Source of the DNA: a virus
Reading direction: 5' to 3' (one strand)
DNA: 41,934 nucleotides
IMG/VR virus record: IMGVR_UViG_3300031758_000162
Span: 1-41,934 of that record
Shown here: piece after piece, positions 1-10,700 of the stretch
How the letters are laid out: the number at the start of each line of letters is the position of its first letter
Numbering within the stretch: position 1 is the first letter of the stretch
Position numbers and translations under genes: made by a program
The notes under the pieces: model-generated
Told to the model about the DNA's origin: nothing
The model's database searches: none
Seen by the model: the letters and a program-made list of their open reading frames with translations, nothing else

Positions 1-645
1 TACGCAGACGGGGGAATGGTGCCTCCTGCCCCCAGTGCAGCCCCGCCGCAGGCCGGTATGGCACCCCAACAGCCCGGTCTTGCTCCATCAGGCGGGGCTG
101 CACCCCAGCGCATGTCGCTCCAGCAGCTTCAGCAGGAAGCCCAGAAGTTCGCGCAGGCGAACCCGCAGGCAATACAACTCATCCGTGAGTCTCTGATGGA
201 GGGCGTCCAGTCGGGTGACGTGACCCCGCAGCAGATCACGATGCTGGTTCAGATGGCGGTCGCCGCCGCCCAGAACCCTGAACTCTACCCCCGCCTTCGC
301 CAGATGGCGATCCAGCAGGACTTGGCTGACGAAGAAGACCTGCCCATGCAATACGATCAGGGCATCGTCTTCTCGCTCATCGTGGCTGGTACTGCGATGC
401 AGCAGGCCGGTGGTGCAATGCAGCAGGCTCCTGCTACTCCCGCCCCGCAGGGCGCGACTGCCATGATGAAGGAAGGCGGGCACATCCCCATGACCCGCAG
501 CCCCACGGGCGACAACACAGGCCGCGCCGACGACATCCCGATCCGCGTCTCCGGTGGTGAGTACGTCATCCCGAAGCACGTCGTGGAGCGCAAGGGCACG
601 GAGTTCTTCGACAAGCTCATCGGTAAGGATAAGGTGCAGGCATGA
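1..645 (+). CDS. Phage virion-associated protein, 5'-truncated by the window edge
   Basis: The reading frame is open from base 1 (Y-A-D-G-G-M...), so the ATG at 16 is probably internal and the gene starts outside the window. The visible part is Pro/Ala/Gln-rich, then has a helical Gln-rich middle. It ends in a segment of the form IPMTRSPTGDNTGRADDIPI, VSGGEYVIPKHVV and GTEFFDKL. This Gly-rich, GEYVIP-containing tail is a recurrent C-terminus of phage structural proteins encoded next to internal virion proteins, where it is usually unassigned. The gene overlaps the next by the ATGA at 642-645, so the two are translationally coupled. I infer a structural role from position and tail; the exact function is unknown. 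Confidence 0.7.
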   Translation, partial: YADGGMVPPAPSAAPPQAGMAPQQPGLAPSGGAAPQRMSLQQLQQEAQKFAQANPQAIQLIRESLMEGVQSGDVTPQQITMLVQMAVAAAQNPELYPRLRQMAIQQDLADEEDLPMQYDQGIVFSLIVAGTAMQQAGGAMQQAPATPAPQGATAMMKEGGHIPMTRSPTGDNTGRADDIPIRVSGGEYVIPKHVVERKGTEFFDKLIGKDKVQA

Positions 646-1868
646 CCCAGATCACTTACATCAAGTCGGCGCTGAACCACTCTTCGGCCATGACGACCCC
701 CGCCGTGGCACTCACCGAGTTCGGCCTGTGGGGTAGCATCAAGAAGGCGTTCAAGAAATACGCCAAGCCCCTCGCCGCCATCGTCGGTATTGCTGCGTCC
801 ATCGCGGTGCCCTTCATCGCCCCGGCTGTTGCTGGTGTTATCTTTGGTGGAACAGCCCTTGCCACAGGTGCCATCGGCGCTGCCATCGCAGGCGCTGGAC
901 TCGGTGCCGCCGCAGGTGCCCTGACGGCCTACGGCACAGGACAGAACGTCCTCATGGGTGCTGGCCTTGGCCTTCTTGGCGGTGCTATCGGCGGCGGCTT
1001 TGCGGGTTATAGCCAGACAGGAGGGCTGTTCGGCGCTCTTTCTCCGTCGCAGGCACCCGCTTCTGGCCTTGGTGCCCTGCCATCGGTTGGTGGTATTTCC
1101 CCTGCCGGTACTGTAACTGGCGCAGCAGGTGAGACTTGGAATGTCGTCCAGACGGTGCCCGGTTCTGCGGGCACTGTGACTGCTACTCCCGTCTCTGCCA
1201 CGGCTACCCCCGGCATCGGCTCCAAGCTGCTCAACGCAGCCATTCAGGCGGCTCCGGGTGCCATCGGCACCGTCGTTGCCGGTCTGTCGGACGCCGACGC
1301 CGCGCAGGCGCAGGCAGAACTTCAGGCTGAGATGGCCCGTCTTCAGCAGTCCGACATGGCTGCGTACCAGAAGGCCCGCGAACTCTACGACACGCTGGTC
1401 GCCACATACGGTCAGATTGACCCCACGGCCCTCGCGCAGTCTGCTGAAGCTGACGTTCAGCGCCGGGTGGCGCAGCAGTCCAGTGAGAACCTCCGTAATA
1501 TTGAGATGTCAGGTGGTGCATCTGGCAAGCAGTACAAGGAAGCTGAAGAGCGCAGGCTGCAAATCGAAGGCGCAGGTATGGGGTCCACTGCCTACGGCAA
1601 TGAGTACTGGCGGTCCTTCGGTGCAAAGCTGCAAGGTCTGGCTGGCTTGCAGCCGCCGCGCTACCAGAGTTCGACTTCCGGCTACCTTGAAGGTAACCTT
1701 TCCCGCGCAGAGCGGGGTCAGGCCGGTCTTGCTTCTGACATTGCTGGCATCCTCACACCCTTCGCGGAAGAGTTCAGACCGCGTAACACGACACTGACGA
1801 GCGCGGACGAGGAAGAGCTACGGGTACGCAGGCGACTGGGTGATCGTAATTTCGCATCGTTTGAATGA
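642..1868 (+). CDS. Glycine-zipper internal virion / DNA-ejection protein
   Basis: 408 aa. After about 25 residues comes a basic amphipathic stretch (KKAFKKYAKPLAA). Residues 45-120 form a long Ala/Gly-rich hydrophobic block with repeated GxxxG spacing (ATGAIGAAIAGAGLGAAAG, LGLLGGAIGGGFAG) that looks membrane-active. The C-terminal half is hydrophilic and Gln/Ala/Glu-rich with coiled-coil character (about residues 215-300). T7-like phages carry a small membrane-associated ejection protein (gp14) just before two larger ones. The same order and size progression is seen here (408, 939, 2901 aa), so I infer an ejectosome membrane component. Start: ATG overlapping the previous stop. A later Met at residue 16 is possible. 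Confidence 0.6.
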   Translation: MTQITYIKSALNHSSAMTTPAVALTEFGLWGSIKKAFKKYAKPLAAIVGIAASIAVPFIAPAVAGVIFGGTALATGAIGAAIAGAGLGAAAGALTAYGTGQNVLMGAGLGLLGGAIGGGFAGYSQTGGLFGALSPSQAPASGLGALPSVGGISPAGTVTGAAGETWNVVQTVPGSAGTVTATPVSATATPGIGSKLLNAAIQAAPGAIGTVVAGLSDADAAQAQAELQAEMARLQQSDMAAYQKARELYDTLVATYGQIDPTALAQSAEADVQRRVAQQSSENLRNIEMSGGASGKQYKEAEERRLQIEGAGMGSTAYGNEYWRSFGAKLQGLAGLQPPRYQSSTSGYLEGNLSRAERGQAGLASDIAGILTPFAEEFRPRNTTLTSADEEELRVRRRLGDRNFASFE

Positions 1869-1886
1869 TAACGGAAAGACCATCTG

Positions 1887-4706
1887 ATGGCATACACTCC
1901 GGGTCTTTACACTACCGCAAGCTCGGTTGCTGCTCTTGAACGTGAGCGTTACGCCAAAGCGCAGGAACTGAATGAACAGCGTGCGGCACGCGAACGCGCA
2001 GGTCTGATGCGTCAGCAGCAGGCGGGGCTGGATCAATTCACCGCTGGTCTGACGCCCCGGTCTGAAGTTGCGCTCCCCGATTGGGCTGCTCCTGCGGCCC
2101 CGCCCATGCCGCCCGGTATGACTTCTCCGAAGCCGGGAAGTGGCGGTGCTGCCGATGCTGGCGGTGCTGCTGGTGTGTCTTATGAGCGCGACCGCGCCGT
2201 GCAAAGGCGCAAGCTCCTTGAGGGACAGTACAATTCTGAACTTGCTGCCCAGAAGGCTGAGATCGACAGCCTTGGGCGTGAGAAGTATATCCTTGAGCAG
2301 CAGTTGCGAGTGGCCCCGCCCAACATGCAGCCGCGCATTCGCGCTGCGCTTACAAAACTTGATGGAGATATTGCTACCAAGGTCGGCGGTACTCGTGAGC
2401 GTGTGACCTTCTTTAATGATATCTTCACGACTATCGATGAGGCGATCCGTACCGGTGACTACAAGCGTGCAAACCTTGCCGCTCAGTCTGTAAGCGAACT
2501 TCCGGCTGCACAGCCCCGTGGGACCATGCCGGAACGTGAAACGCAGCCCCGTGGTGTCGGTGAGAGCGGCAGGGCAAATGCCATCCCGGCTCCCGACTCC
2601 ATCGGGTTTACCGGTGCTGTCGCTCCCGCCCCCGGCGCTCCCGGCACTGCCCCCGCTTCTCGCGCAGGTCTGGCTGGTCTGCCGCCGTATGTTGTTGATA
2701 CACCATCCAGCGCCCTGCCCCCCGGTGGCGGCGGATATGAGCCGAAGTCGTATCTACCGCCAGCGGCCAATGCGACAGAAGCGTACAAGGCAAATCAGCG
2801 GGCTATTATCCAGTATAATCGTCTGCGCGGCTCCCTTATGACGAATGTTTTCGGGGATGCAGGTAGCTATCTTTTTGGTTCGCAGGCTGATTACGATACT
2901 CGCCAGACGATGAAGGCACGCAACACTGAAGCTCTTCAGTGGTTCGAGACACCTGCGGTAAAGGATTTCATGCTTGCCAACCCGGCAGCAATTGAAGAGG
3001 CTCAGAAAGACCCGTTTGGGTATTATCAGAAGTACAAGGGTAGGTTTGGTAAAACTGCTAAAGGTCCAACCCCTGTCGCTGATGCCGCTGCTGCTCAGAC
3101 TGCTACTGGTGGTAAGACGGACCTTCAGGCTGCGCCCGGTGTAACTCCTCCGCAGACGCCTGAAGCTGTGGCTGGGGCTTATCCTGCTTTGGATATCCCA
3201 GCGGCTACGCCGCTCACGGGTGATCCGGCGCGTGTGAAGGCCATTACCGATTTTTCCGCGAGTGCAGTCGCTGAGCGCGTCCCTGAACGTCTTCCGCTTC
3301 TTGGTCCCGCCGTACAGTCGAAAAAGGGTCAGGAGTATCTGGCTCGCGCAGATGAGTTTGAAGTACCTCGTGCGGCGCTCGTTGCTGTCTGGGGTATTGA
3401 GAGTGCCTTTGGTAAGGACAAGCGCAAGAACCCCGTTTCCGGTACGTTTGGTGACTTCCATGTCCAGAAGGGTCAGCTTGATCTACTGAAGAAGTTCTAC
3501 ACCGACGAAGCATTCATTGCGGAATACGGCGTTCCGCCCAAGTTCACTGAGCTTGCCAATGAAATTTTTGCCGGTGGGATGGAGAAAGTAGAAAGCGTCG
3601 ATGCGGCGCTGCTCCAACTCAAGATGATCGAAATTCTCGGTATCCCCCCTAACCTCTGGGGTGCTGCGTATCAGGGTAACGCTTGGGATGTACTCAAGAT
3701 GGGTGCGCCCACGGCTACGCACGATGCGGGCAAGGAAGGTATCGCTGGTCTTACCAACAGCGATTACAATGCGTACTTCGCTACGCTCTACAACGAAGCG
3801 CGTGTGGTTGCCAACACGCCGATGACCACTGATACGGCGAGGCCGACCGAACTCTCTACCTTCAATCTGGAGAAGTACGACCGGGAGCAGGTGCGTGTCG
3901 AGTCCGATCTGAACTACAGCTACCAGACGGCGGAAACGGCGCGTGCCACCGCAACCAAGAAGTATCAGGACCTTCAGCGCCGCCTCGAAGTGGCGAAGCA
4001 GTTTGGCAGGTACGACGAAGCCCAGACGATCCTCGCTGAGATCGAAGGTGTTGCAACAAACCTGACGGATGTCGAGGACACGGTGCGACAGGCTGAGCGT
4101 GCCGCTGAACTCAAGATCGAAGAACTCAATCTGGCTCGTGTCGATGAGTACATCAACATTGCTGTCAACGAGTTGATGGTTAATAACAACCCGAAGCCGT
4201 TTGCGGACATGGTGTCTCGCGGCACTGGACAGCTTGTTGAGATTGTACCGGTCGAGAACTCTACGCTTGTTCAGGTGTATGTTAACAACGAACTCATCTC
4301 CGGTGGCGGTATCACCGCAACGGAAGCGCGGGACCTGTTCTTGCCGAAGATTAAGGCGTCGGCAGCAGCCGAACAGGCAGCAACCGCCGAGAAGAACGCT
4401 GAGTTTGAGCGCGAAGTCCTTCTCGAAAAAGTGAAAATACAGGGTAAGATTGCTGAAGTCACGACGCTCGAAGAACTGAAGCAGAACGCAGAGTTCCAGA
4501 AGCTGATCGCTACCAACAAGCTGACGAAGTCCAGCGAAGAGATGGACCCTGTCTCAGGTAAGCTTGGTAAGATTGTCTTTACCGATGAGCGTGGTAACAT
4601 CATCGAGTACACCATGGGTGCGGAGACGACAACGCCACAAGGGGTAGTGACAAGACCCCAGCCGCAGGTTAGGGTGACACGGGCTACCGGCGTTACGCCG
4701 CAATAA
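1887..4706 (+). CDS. Internal virion protein with lytic transglycosylase-like domain
   Basis: 939 aa. The N-terminal 450 residues are Ala/Pro/Gly-rich with helical stretches. A cell-wall hydrolase-like domain spans about residues 450-640. The segment ALVAVWGIESAFGKDK places a candidate catalytic Glu at 505 in a WGIExxFG context, like MltB/SLT-type lytic transglycosylases. Further on is GAAYQGNAWDVLK. The C-terminal 250 residues are highly charged and predicted coiled coil. Phage ejection proteins often carry such a domain to open peptidoglycan locally during DNA entry. Start: ATG at 1887 with GGAAAG upstream, 18 nt after the previous stop. Motif match is good; assignment to a specific glycoside hydrolase family is not certain. 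Confidence 0.65.
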   Translation: MAYTPGLYTTASSVAALERERYAKAQELNEQRAARERAGLMRQQQAGLDQFTAGLTPRSEVALPDWAAPAAPPMPPGMTSPKPGSGGAADAGGAAGVSYERDRAVQRRKLLEGQYNSELAAQKAEIDSLGREKYILEQQLRVAPPNMQPRIRAALTKLDGDIATKVGGTRERVTFFNDIFTTIDEAIRTGDYKRANLAAQSVSELPAAQPRGTMPERETQPRGVGESGRANAIPAPDSIGFTGAVAPAPGAPGTAPASRAGLAGLPPYVVDTPSSALPPGGGGYEPKSYLPPAANATEAYKANQRAIIQYNRLRGSLMTNVFGDAGSYLFGSQADYDTRQTMKARNTEALQWFETPAVKDFMLANPAAIEEAQKDPFGYYQKYKGRFGKTAKGPTPVADAAAAQTATGGKTDLQAAPGVTPPQTPEAVAGAYPALDIPAATPLTGDPARVKAITDFSASAVAERVPERLPLLGPAVQSKKGQEYLARADEFEVPRAALVAVWGIESAFGKDKRKNPVSGTFGDFHVQKGQLDLLKKFYTDEAFIAEYGVPPKFTELANEIFAGGMEKVESVDAALLQLKMIEILGIPPNLWGAAYQGNAWDVLKMGAPTATHDAGKEGIAGLTNSDYNAYFATLYNEARVVANTPMTTDTARPTELSTFNLEKYDREQVRVESDLNYSYQTAETARATATKKYQDLQRRLEVAKQFGRYDEAQTILAEIEGVATNLTDVEDTVRQAERAAELKIEELNLARVDEYINIAVNELMVNNNPKPFADMVSRGTGQLVEIVPVENSTLVQVYVNNELISGGGITATEARDLFLPKIKASAAAEQAATAEKNAEFEREVLLEKVKIQGKIAEVTTLEELKQNAEFQKLIATNKLTKSSEEMDPVSGKLGKIVFTDERGNIIEYTMGAETTTPQGVVTRPQPQVRVTRATGVTPQ

Positions 4707-4716
4707 GGGTATCGTT

Positions 4717-7700
4717 ATGGCTGACAGGTTCCTCGGAACAACTTCCCCCATGCTTCAGGGTTTGGGGCAGAACACTCCGCAGGCGATTGCCGACAGGGCC
4801 TCGCGCGATATCGACCAGTACGCTGCTGGTATCCGCGCGGGTCTGAGGACGCAAAACCAGCAGTTTATGCAGCCGGAAGAAGAACCCACGCAGCGTACTG
4901 CCCGTGTCGCCTACAGCCCCGAAGAGAACAAGTACTTCATTGGTGGTCATGTCGTTGACGCCAACAACGACACAGACGTTGCGGTCATGTCGAAGTACGC
5001 TGGGCAGGAAGCCCCGCTGCCTGAAGGTAACTGGCAAGTGGTGGACGATACCAGCTTCAGCCAGTATGTGCAGAGCATCCGTGACCCCGGTCTTCTGACC
5101 TTGATGGGCAAGAACTTCAGCATGGGTACGGACGAGATGCAGCAGATGGCTGGTCTCGGGCTTCAGTGGCTGGGTGCAGAGCAGACCGGGCAGTACTTGG
5201 CAGATCAGGAAGCAGACCTCCAGCCCAATCAGGTTTACAGTCGCAACTTCACCGATATTGGCTCTACGCCTGAGAACGGCGTCCTTGACTGGATGGCCGC
5301 GACCATCGGTCGCCTTGGCCCCAACGTGGTCGAGTCTGCCATCACTGCCGGTGTTGGTGCTGTCGCTGGTGGTGCTGCTACGGGTCCTGCCGCCCCCGCT
5401 GGTGCCGTGCTTGGTGCCATCGGTGGATTCTTCGGTAAGGCGGCGGTCAAGAAGGCGCTGCTCGAAGCTGCCAAGAAGCAGTTGAAGGGCGAAGCACTGG
5501 ACGCCGCCGAAAAGAAGCTCATGCTCTCTGCGGCTGGCATGACCAACGCGGCGGCGAATGCCGCCAAGACGCGCCTTGCTCCCGGTGCCTTTGACGAGAT
5601 GCTGAACGAGGGTCTGACGGCTGGTGCGCAGGCTGTGATGAAGCAGGCCCCTGCCATTGAGCGCCGTATGCGGCAGATCGGTGGTGGTATCGCAGCGTCT
5701 ACTGCTTCAAATATCTTCCAGCAAACGGGTGCTGCCTACGGCGAAACCATGGCTGACGGGGGCGAGGGCAACCGCCCTGTGTCTCTGCTGGTCGGTACGC
5801 TTGGCGGTCTTCTTGACACTGCCCCCGAACTGCTGCTGGCTGGCCGTCTCTTCAGTGAACTCGCGGGTGACGTTGTCGGCGTTGCCAAAACCCAGCGCAA
5901 GTCCATGGACATCCTCAAGGGTGTCGCCAAGGGGCGCACAGGCCGCATCGCCGGATACGGCGCACTTGGCATGGGTATCGAAGGCGCAACTGAAGGCACG
6001 CAGGAAGTCCTCCAGATCGCAGCTAACCCTGTCCTCGACCTGAACTCCGCTGAAGCGACCAATCGTATCATCAACGCCTTCGCTGCCGGTGCCCTAATGG
6101 GTGGCGTGATGGGCGGTGCCGGTGGTGCGTTCGCTGGTTCGCTGGCTGACAATAAGACCGAAGCCAATCTCCTGCTGCCGGTATCTCAGGACGATCCCGG
6201 CTATGCCCAGTATCTTATCGATCTGAAGAAGCAGATCGGTGACACTGAGTATAAGAAGGTCTTCGCCCCGCCGCAGCCCTACACCCGTATCATGGAAGAG
6301 CAGGCGGCTGAGCAGGCCGCTGTGCAGCAGATGACCAACCCTGTCGTTGGTCTTCAGCCTTTTGCTGGTACGCAGGCCCCGCTGACGGGTGCTGCTGACC
6401 AGACGTTCCAAGTTGGTCCTACACCCGCTATCCCCAGCACGATCCCCGGCCCATACTTCGGTACTGAAGGTGCCGTACCCGGCGCTATGGGGCAGGCTGG
6501 TCCTGTTCCGACTGTAACTCCGGGTGCGATGACTGTCGGTGCGCCGCCGTTGCAGATGTCTCCTGTGGCTCCTCCCACGCCTGCGGTTCCCCCCGTGACG
6601 GGTGGTCCCATGAGTATGGGCACCACCATGACCCCCGCTCAGACGGGTGGTTTCGGTACGTTTGAACAGTTCCAAGCCGCTGCATTGGCACAGGCGCAGC
6701 AGGCAGCGCAGGCGCAGCAGGGCGTACAGCAGCAGGCCGCACAGCGGCAGGGTGCGCAGCAATTTTTCGGCAGTCAGGCTGCGCCTGCGCAGCCTATCCC
6801 CACTGGTGTGGCACCCGGTACGGCACCTGCCCTTCCGATTGCTGATGTGGTGCGTGGTGTTCCCACCACGACCGAAGCCCGCCGCCGCGTCGCTACGGAT
6901 CGTATTGTTGCCAACCGTCAGGCTGAGCTTGCCCGTGGGCGGGCGCAGCAGTTCGTTGCAGGGCCGCAGCGCCAGCCGATTGCCCAGACCCCTATGGGTG
7001 CTGGTATGCAGGCAACGTACACCCCGGAACAGCTTGGTGGTGTGACTGGCTACGCACCCGTTAGGTCTGGAACGGAAACCCCTACTGCCACATTGCAGCG
7101 CCTTCAGCGCGGCAAAGCAAAGGGTAAGAAGGGCGAGCCGACTGGTAAGGTTACAGTTGTCCAGCGTGGCACTGAAGATGTGATACCCACAGGTACTGCT
7201 GCGCAAGTCGAAACGCTTTCGACTGGTGTTACGCCTAAACTTACACCCAACGTCGGTAAGGCATCGCAGCGTATCCGTACTTTCCTCAACCAGCTTTTGC
7301 TTGCTGGCAAGACGCAGTTCAATGAGAGCGACATCGCCAAGCATATCTTCAAGAAGCTGGGGAAGGTGACCAAGCTGTTGAAGGTCGAGAGGCTTACGCT
7401 TGAGCAGAAAGAGAAGGTACAGCGGTTTGCTGATACCATGGTCAACACGCTCAAGGTTGCTGATCGCGCACGCACATTCGGTACAGGCGGTGAAGAGTTC
7501 ACCATCAGGCAGGAGGTCATTGATGACTTCAGATCAGGACCGGGAGGCGCGGATACAAGGACTCTTGCAGACGTACCAGCAGACAGGGAGACTGGGGAAC
7601 AGCAGGCCGAGCAGCCCGGAGCAGGCGGAACGGCAGGCCCGCGCAATCGTGGCCGCGCAAGACAGCAGACCGCCGCCCAAGAACCCGCGCAAGCAGAACA

Positions 7701-10700
7701 AGGGCCTGCCGCCCGGAGTGAAACCCTACGGGAAGAAGCTGGTGGGGCCGCTAAGCTAGAGGAAAAGAAGCCAACGGGCAGGAAACCGCGACCCCCAAAA
7801 GCCCAAGGGGCGGTCGCGGTCGCCCCCTCAAAAACCCCCGCTGAACTGAAGGCTGAGAAGAAGGCCGCTGAGAAAGCTGCGAAGGACCTGAAGAAGGTCG
7901 ATGACGCTATCATAGCAGCCAATAATGCCAACGCGGATGAGCGCACGACTGCATTTGCTCAGCTTGTGCGGATGGGTAACGACGAGAAACTCTCGCCCGC
8001 TGCACGCGCCAAGGCGCAAGAGTACATTGTCACCGAACTCAGCCCGCTGGAACAGATAATGGTAGCTGCCCGTCTGGCAGATGCCAAGTACGCGGACCTA
8101 TCGGATGACGCCAAGGCTGACCTTGCCGCAGACGCCATGGAGGGGTCGAAAAACATCGATGAGAATAAGGTTCCCGCCAGTGAGTTGGAGGAGGTTTATT
8201 CCGCCGTTGCTCAAGTCAGGAAGCAGACAGATAAGATCAAGGGCCTAGCCAAGGCCGGTAAGGATACGCCCGAACGTAGGGAAGAGTACAGGAACGCTTT
8301 TACTAACCTCATCTTCTGGGCCAAGGGGCAGGGTATCTCTGATCAGGCGCAGTGGACTGCGCGTGCGTATCTTGAAACTTACAAGGACAAGACATCCCAA
8401 GGGTGGGCCGGTGTTGAGCAGGCGCTCAAGGACATCGATGAAGGGCGGTATCGCCTCTCCCAGTTCGACGCCGTCACTAACCCCGTGGATGAGAACGGTC
8501 GCCCCGCCAAGGGTGTGAACCCGATCCGGGCCAAGGCTATCGTGGACAAGTTCCGCAGTGGTCTTGCCAAGGCTCCGCGCTTCTACGTCTACAAGAACCA
8601 AGCTGACCTCCAGCGCCGCAATCCCGAACTGTACCAACGTGCAGTGGCAGCGCGTCCGCAGGGAGATTTCGACACTGCCCCGGCTTCGGGCTACGCCTTC
8701 GACAACACGGTGCTGGTCTTCACCGACCGCATCCCGACCGAGAAGCACATGCGGTTCCTGCTGGCTCACGAGGCCATCGGTCACTATGGTATGCGTGCTC
8801 TGCTGCCCGCGAAGCAGTTCGATGCACTCATGGACTACGTCTATGATAATAACCCCAGTGTGCGTCAGTCGGTCGATGGTGCTCTTGGCTTACGTCCTGC
8901 CGGGGTTGCGCCTATGTCTCGGCGCGGTTTTCTGAAAGGTGCAGGCTCTGTTATCGGGGCTGTTGCTGTTCCCAAGATGCCGCGCATCCCAGCAAAGCTA
9001 GATGTGGGTACGTTTGTTAGCGCATTCTCTGAAGTTCAAGAGAAGCTGCGTAATATCAACAACCCCGACAGTGTCGGAAAGGTGGGTGACCTCTTTCTTG
9101 AGATACTCTCTCCGATCAAGGGTTCTGACTACAAACAAGCCATCGCCAAGATGGACAGCATCCTCGACAACGCCAGATCACTAGACGGTGATGTTGAAGG
9201 TAGCAGCAGAGCACTCAGTAAACTTCTTACCGATCTTGAATACCAAGACGATGCGGATTTAATTATCCAGAATTGGTTTGAAGACAATGAAGGTAACGCA
9301 TCTTCACTACTGAAAGAGTTCAGTTCGCTGGTAGAGGAAGCCTACCAAAAGAGGAACATCGAGATTGAAGACCATCTCCGCTCTACATTGGACATGGTTA
9401 AGAAGAAAGTTGGAGGTGATACAAAGAGAGAAGCTCGTCCGACTACTAGCGAAGATGTTGACATGCTCGGTGCCCGCCGCGAGGCGGTCGAAGAGTACAT
9501 GGCGAAGTTCGCTGAGAAGCTGGACAGCAGCATCCTCGCCCGTGTCTGGTATGCCATCAAGGATGTACTGAACAAGCTGGGTGTGAAGTTCGAGGACGAC
9601 ATCGTCCGCTATCTCGTGTCTCAGGCCCGCAGCACCGTGCGCAATGGTTCGTCCATGTTCACGCCCAGCACCTTCGCGCTCAACCTCCAGACCGTGATGA
9701 CCAACAACGGCACGGGTAGGTTCAGTCAAGACTCGGTCTACTCTGCGCAGCATTCACTGCGCAATCAGCTTGACCTTCTCCCTACGCCGCCCGCCAGCAT
9801 GGAGGAAGCGACCAACACTCTCAGGGACCTCAAGATCGATAACCTCGACAGGTTCGAGAGGTTCGTGCGCAAGTTCCTGCGTCTGGGTACTTACAACGCT
9901 CTGCGCAACCATGGGGCAAACATCGCTGAGCATCTCAAGGACGCCATGCGCACGAACGCGGCGAAATTGTACAACACGTATAATGAACGTCTCGCCAAGC
10001 TGCTGGCACTGACGGGAAACTCTCGCCTCGTGGTATCTTATGCCTTGGTGATTAGCCGCCGCATTGCCAGCCCCCGGTTCAAGCTGGATAAGGAACTCCG
10101 CAACGCTCCTCTGCTCATCCTCGGTGATGAACGTCTGGACGGTTCCGGGCGTGACACGAAGGTTGACGAGGATGTACTCAAGAGGCTCCTCGCCATCGGC
10201 ACACTCTCCAAGAAGGAACTCGAAGACGGCGCGGAGATCACCTACGAGGAAGCCGTCGAAGGTAACAAGACCAAGAAAACCACTGAAAAGATCAAGGGTC
10301 TGAAGGAAGAACTCAAGCGTGAACTGACCGACGACGAGTATGACCGCTACGTCGAGACGATGCGGAACCTTGCCGACCTCCATGTGGAGCGCCTGAAGGC
10401 GCAGTTCGACAATTACTTCCTGTCTGAGAAGGTATCCACCAAGGGTATCAACAGGATACTCGCCAACAAGGAAGTGACAGGCGACGACGCCAAGTTCGTC
10501 AAGGACATCGTGAACCACGCCAAGAAGCTCTTCGTGGATGACATGGAATATGACGAGCGCGGCCTGCCGGATGTCACGACCAAGACGGCAATGCGCATGG
10601 AGCAGTTCTTCAAGGCGGTCAACACGGCTATCGTGAAGAAGGAGTTCACCGACGACCTGAAGAAGGACGTGCGGGAGTTCTATTTCCCGAAGCCGACGAA

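Noticed and set aside
6094-7344. Long - strand open frame (416 aa) opposite the giant virion gene
   Set aside because: Arises opposite a GC-rich, Pro/Gln-rich coding region; composition is Arg/Leu/Thr/His-biased with no domain or ribosome-binding site.
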